Shown: positions 6,199 through 6,812 of the stretch, piece by piece | How the letters are laid out: each line of letters begins with the position of its first letter | How positions within the stretch are numbered: the stretch's first letter is position 1 | Assembly: GCA_023145555.1 (NCBI GenBank) | Contig: JAGLDO010000247.1 | Span: forward strand, 1 to 6,812 | From: Bacteroidales bacterium | GTDB lineage: Bacteria; Bacteroidota; Bacteroidia; Bacteroidales; B39-G9 | Length of the DNA: 6,812 nt | Direction: 5' to 3' | Position numbers and translations under genes: made by a program | Notes under the pieces: generated by a model | What the model was told of the DNA's origin: nothing | Database searches by the model: none | Seen by the model: only the letters and a program-made list of their open reading frames with translations

Positions 6199-6812
6199 AT
6201 GGAAAATCAAAAGTCAACAAGACAAAACCGCGGAATGGACAAACGAGCTGTTCTTGGATTAATTTTTGTATTAATTGGCGGATTATTTTTATTACACAAT
6301 TATAACTTAGTTCCTCCAAATGTTGAGAATGTAATATTTAAATGGGAAATGATTTTAATTGTTATTGGCATCTACAATCTTTTAACTCAAAGGTTTGTAA
6401 GTGGAATAATCCTTCTTGGTATAGGCGTTTTCTTTCTCTTACCCGATATTTTTGTTTTGCCCCATTCTTTTAAAGAATTATTTTGGCCTGTATTATTAAT
6501 TGTTATCGGATTATCATTTATTTTAAGAAGAAAAGGGAATTCGTCAGGTAATATCTTTAACTCTACGAAATCATCGGTTGACGATATTGATGATATATCA
6601 ATATTTGGTGGTGGTGAAAAATACATTTCTTCTCAAAATTTTACAGGCGGTAGGATAACTGCAATTTTTGGTGGTTCAACATTTATTTTAAAAGATGCGA
6701 AATTAGCTGAAGGTGTTAATAAAATTGACGTTTTAACTATGTTTGGAGGCAGCAAAATCATTGTCCCCGATGATTGGAATATTAAGGTTGAAGTTGTATC
6801 AATATTTGGTGG
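6199..6812 (+). CDS. LiaF/YvqF-like four-helix membrane protein (3' end outside the window)
   Basis: The frame is open from the ATG at 6199 to the window end (204 complete codons, no stop). An in-frame stop at 6184-6186 rules out an earlier start. Four hydrophobic segments lie at about residues 17-33, 50-63, 67-81 and 95-109; RRK after the fourth (110-112) suggests a cytoplasmic side. A Ser/Asp-rich linker (113-133) leads to a soluble region with regular SIFGGGEK, AIFGGSTF, TMFGGSKI and SIFGG turns (134-205), about 22 residues apart. This is the pattern of the LiaF-like C-terminal domain (cell-wall-active antibiotics response family) behind a LiaF-type transmembrane domain. In Firmicutes LiaF restrains the LiaRS envelope-stress system; in Bacteroidota the role is largely unknown, so a sensing or envelope function is inference. 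Relatives are about 230-270 residues, so 30-60 residues are probably missing. The gene is divergent from xerD. Confidence 0.85.
   Translation, partial: MENQKSTRQNRGMDKRAVLGLIFVLIGGLFLLHNYNLVPPNVENVIFKWEMILIVIGIYNLLTQRFVSGIILLGIGVFFLLPDIFVLPHSFKELFWPVLLIVIGLSFILRRKGNSSGNIFNSTKSSVDDIDDISIFGGGEKYISSQNFTGGRITAIFGGSTFILKDAKLAEGVNKIDVLTMFGGSKIIVPDDWNIKVEVVSIFG

Noticed and set aside
6387..6626. 79-codon minus-strand reading frame
   Set aside because: It is antisense to the LiaF-like gene, whose helices and FGG motifs show the plus strand is the coding one.

Overview
The window looks like an ordinary chromosomal segment of an AT-rich Bacteroidota bacterium. The evidence is a secreted protein ending in a type IX secretion (Por) sorting domain, found essentially only in the Bacteroidota group. 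Gene starts lack a Shine-Dalgarno sequence and sit behind A/T-rich leaders, candidate promoters resemble TAnnTTTG, and the cold-shock protein has the VKFFN form of its first motif. The exact family cannot be read from this window; Bacteroidia is my guess.

Layout: four genes lie on the minus strand and one on the plus strand. From low to high coordinates: a rho-independent terminator (57-88) closing a small cold-shock protein gene (113-304); a large gene (404-2686) for a 760-residue secreted protein with four CARDB-type repeats of exactly 128 residues and a C-terminal T9SS signal; a gap of about 690 bp (2687-3373) with no convincing gene; a strong terminator (3322-3353) closing pckA, the ATP-type phosphoenolpyruvate carboxykinase (3374-5020); xerD, the chromosome-dimer tyrosine recombinase (5161-6063); and, divergent from it, a plus-strand gene cut by the window end (from 6199) for a four-helix membrane protein of the LiaF/YvqF-like type.

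The genes do not form one pathway: RNA chaperone, cell-surface protein, gluconeogenic or anaplerotic enzyme, chromosome resolution and an envelope-associated membrane protein. Terminators after the cold-shock gene and pckA divide the minus strand into units. xerD and pckA are 140 bp apart with no strong terminator between them, so some read-through is possible.

I see no undescribed multi-gene system. The most interesting item is the repeat array of the surface protein: outer and inner repeats form an A-B-B-A pattern, and the inner pair shares two exact 56-nt blocks, suggesting recent duplication or gene conversion. Weaker leads are a perfect 8-bp hairpin in the pckA leader and possible gene debris in the gap.
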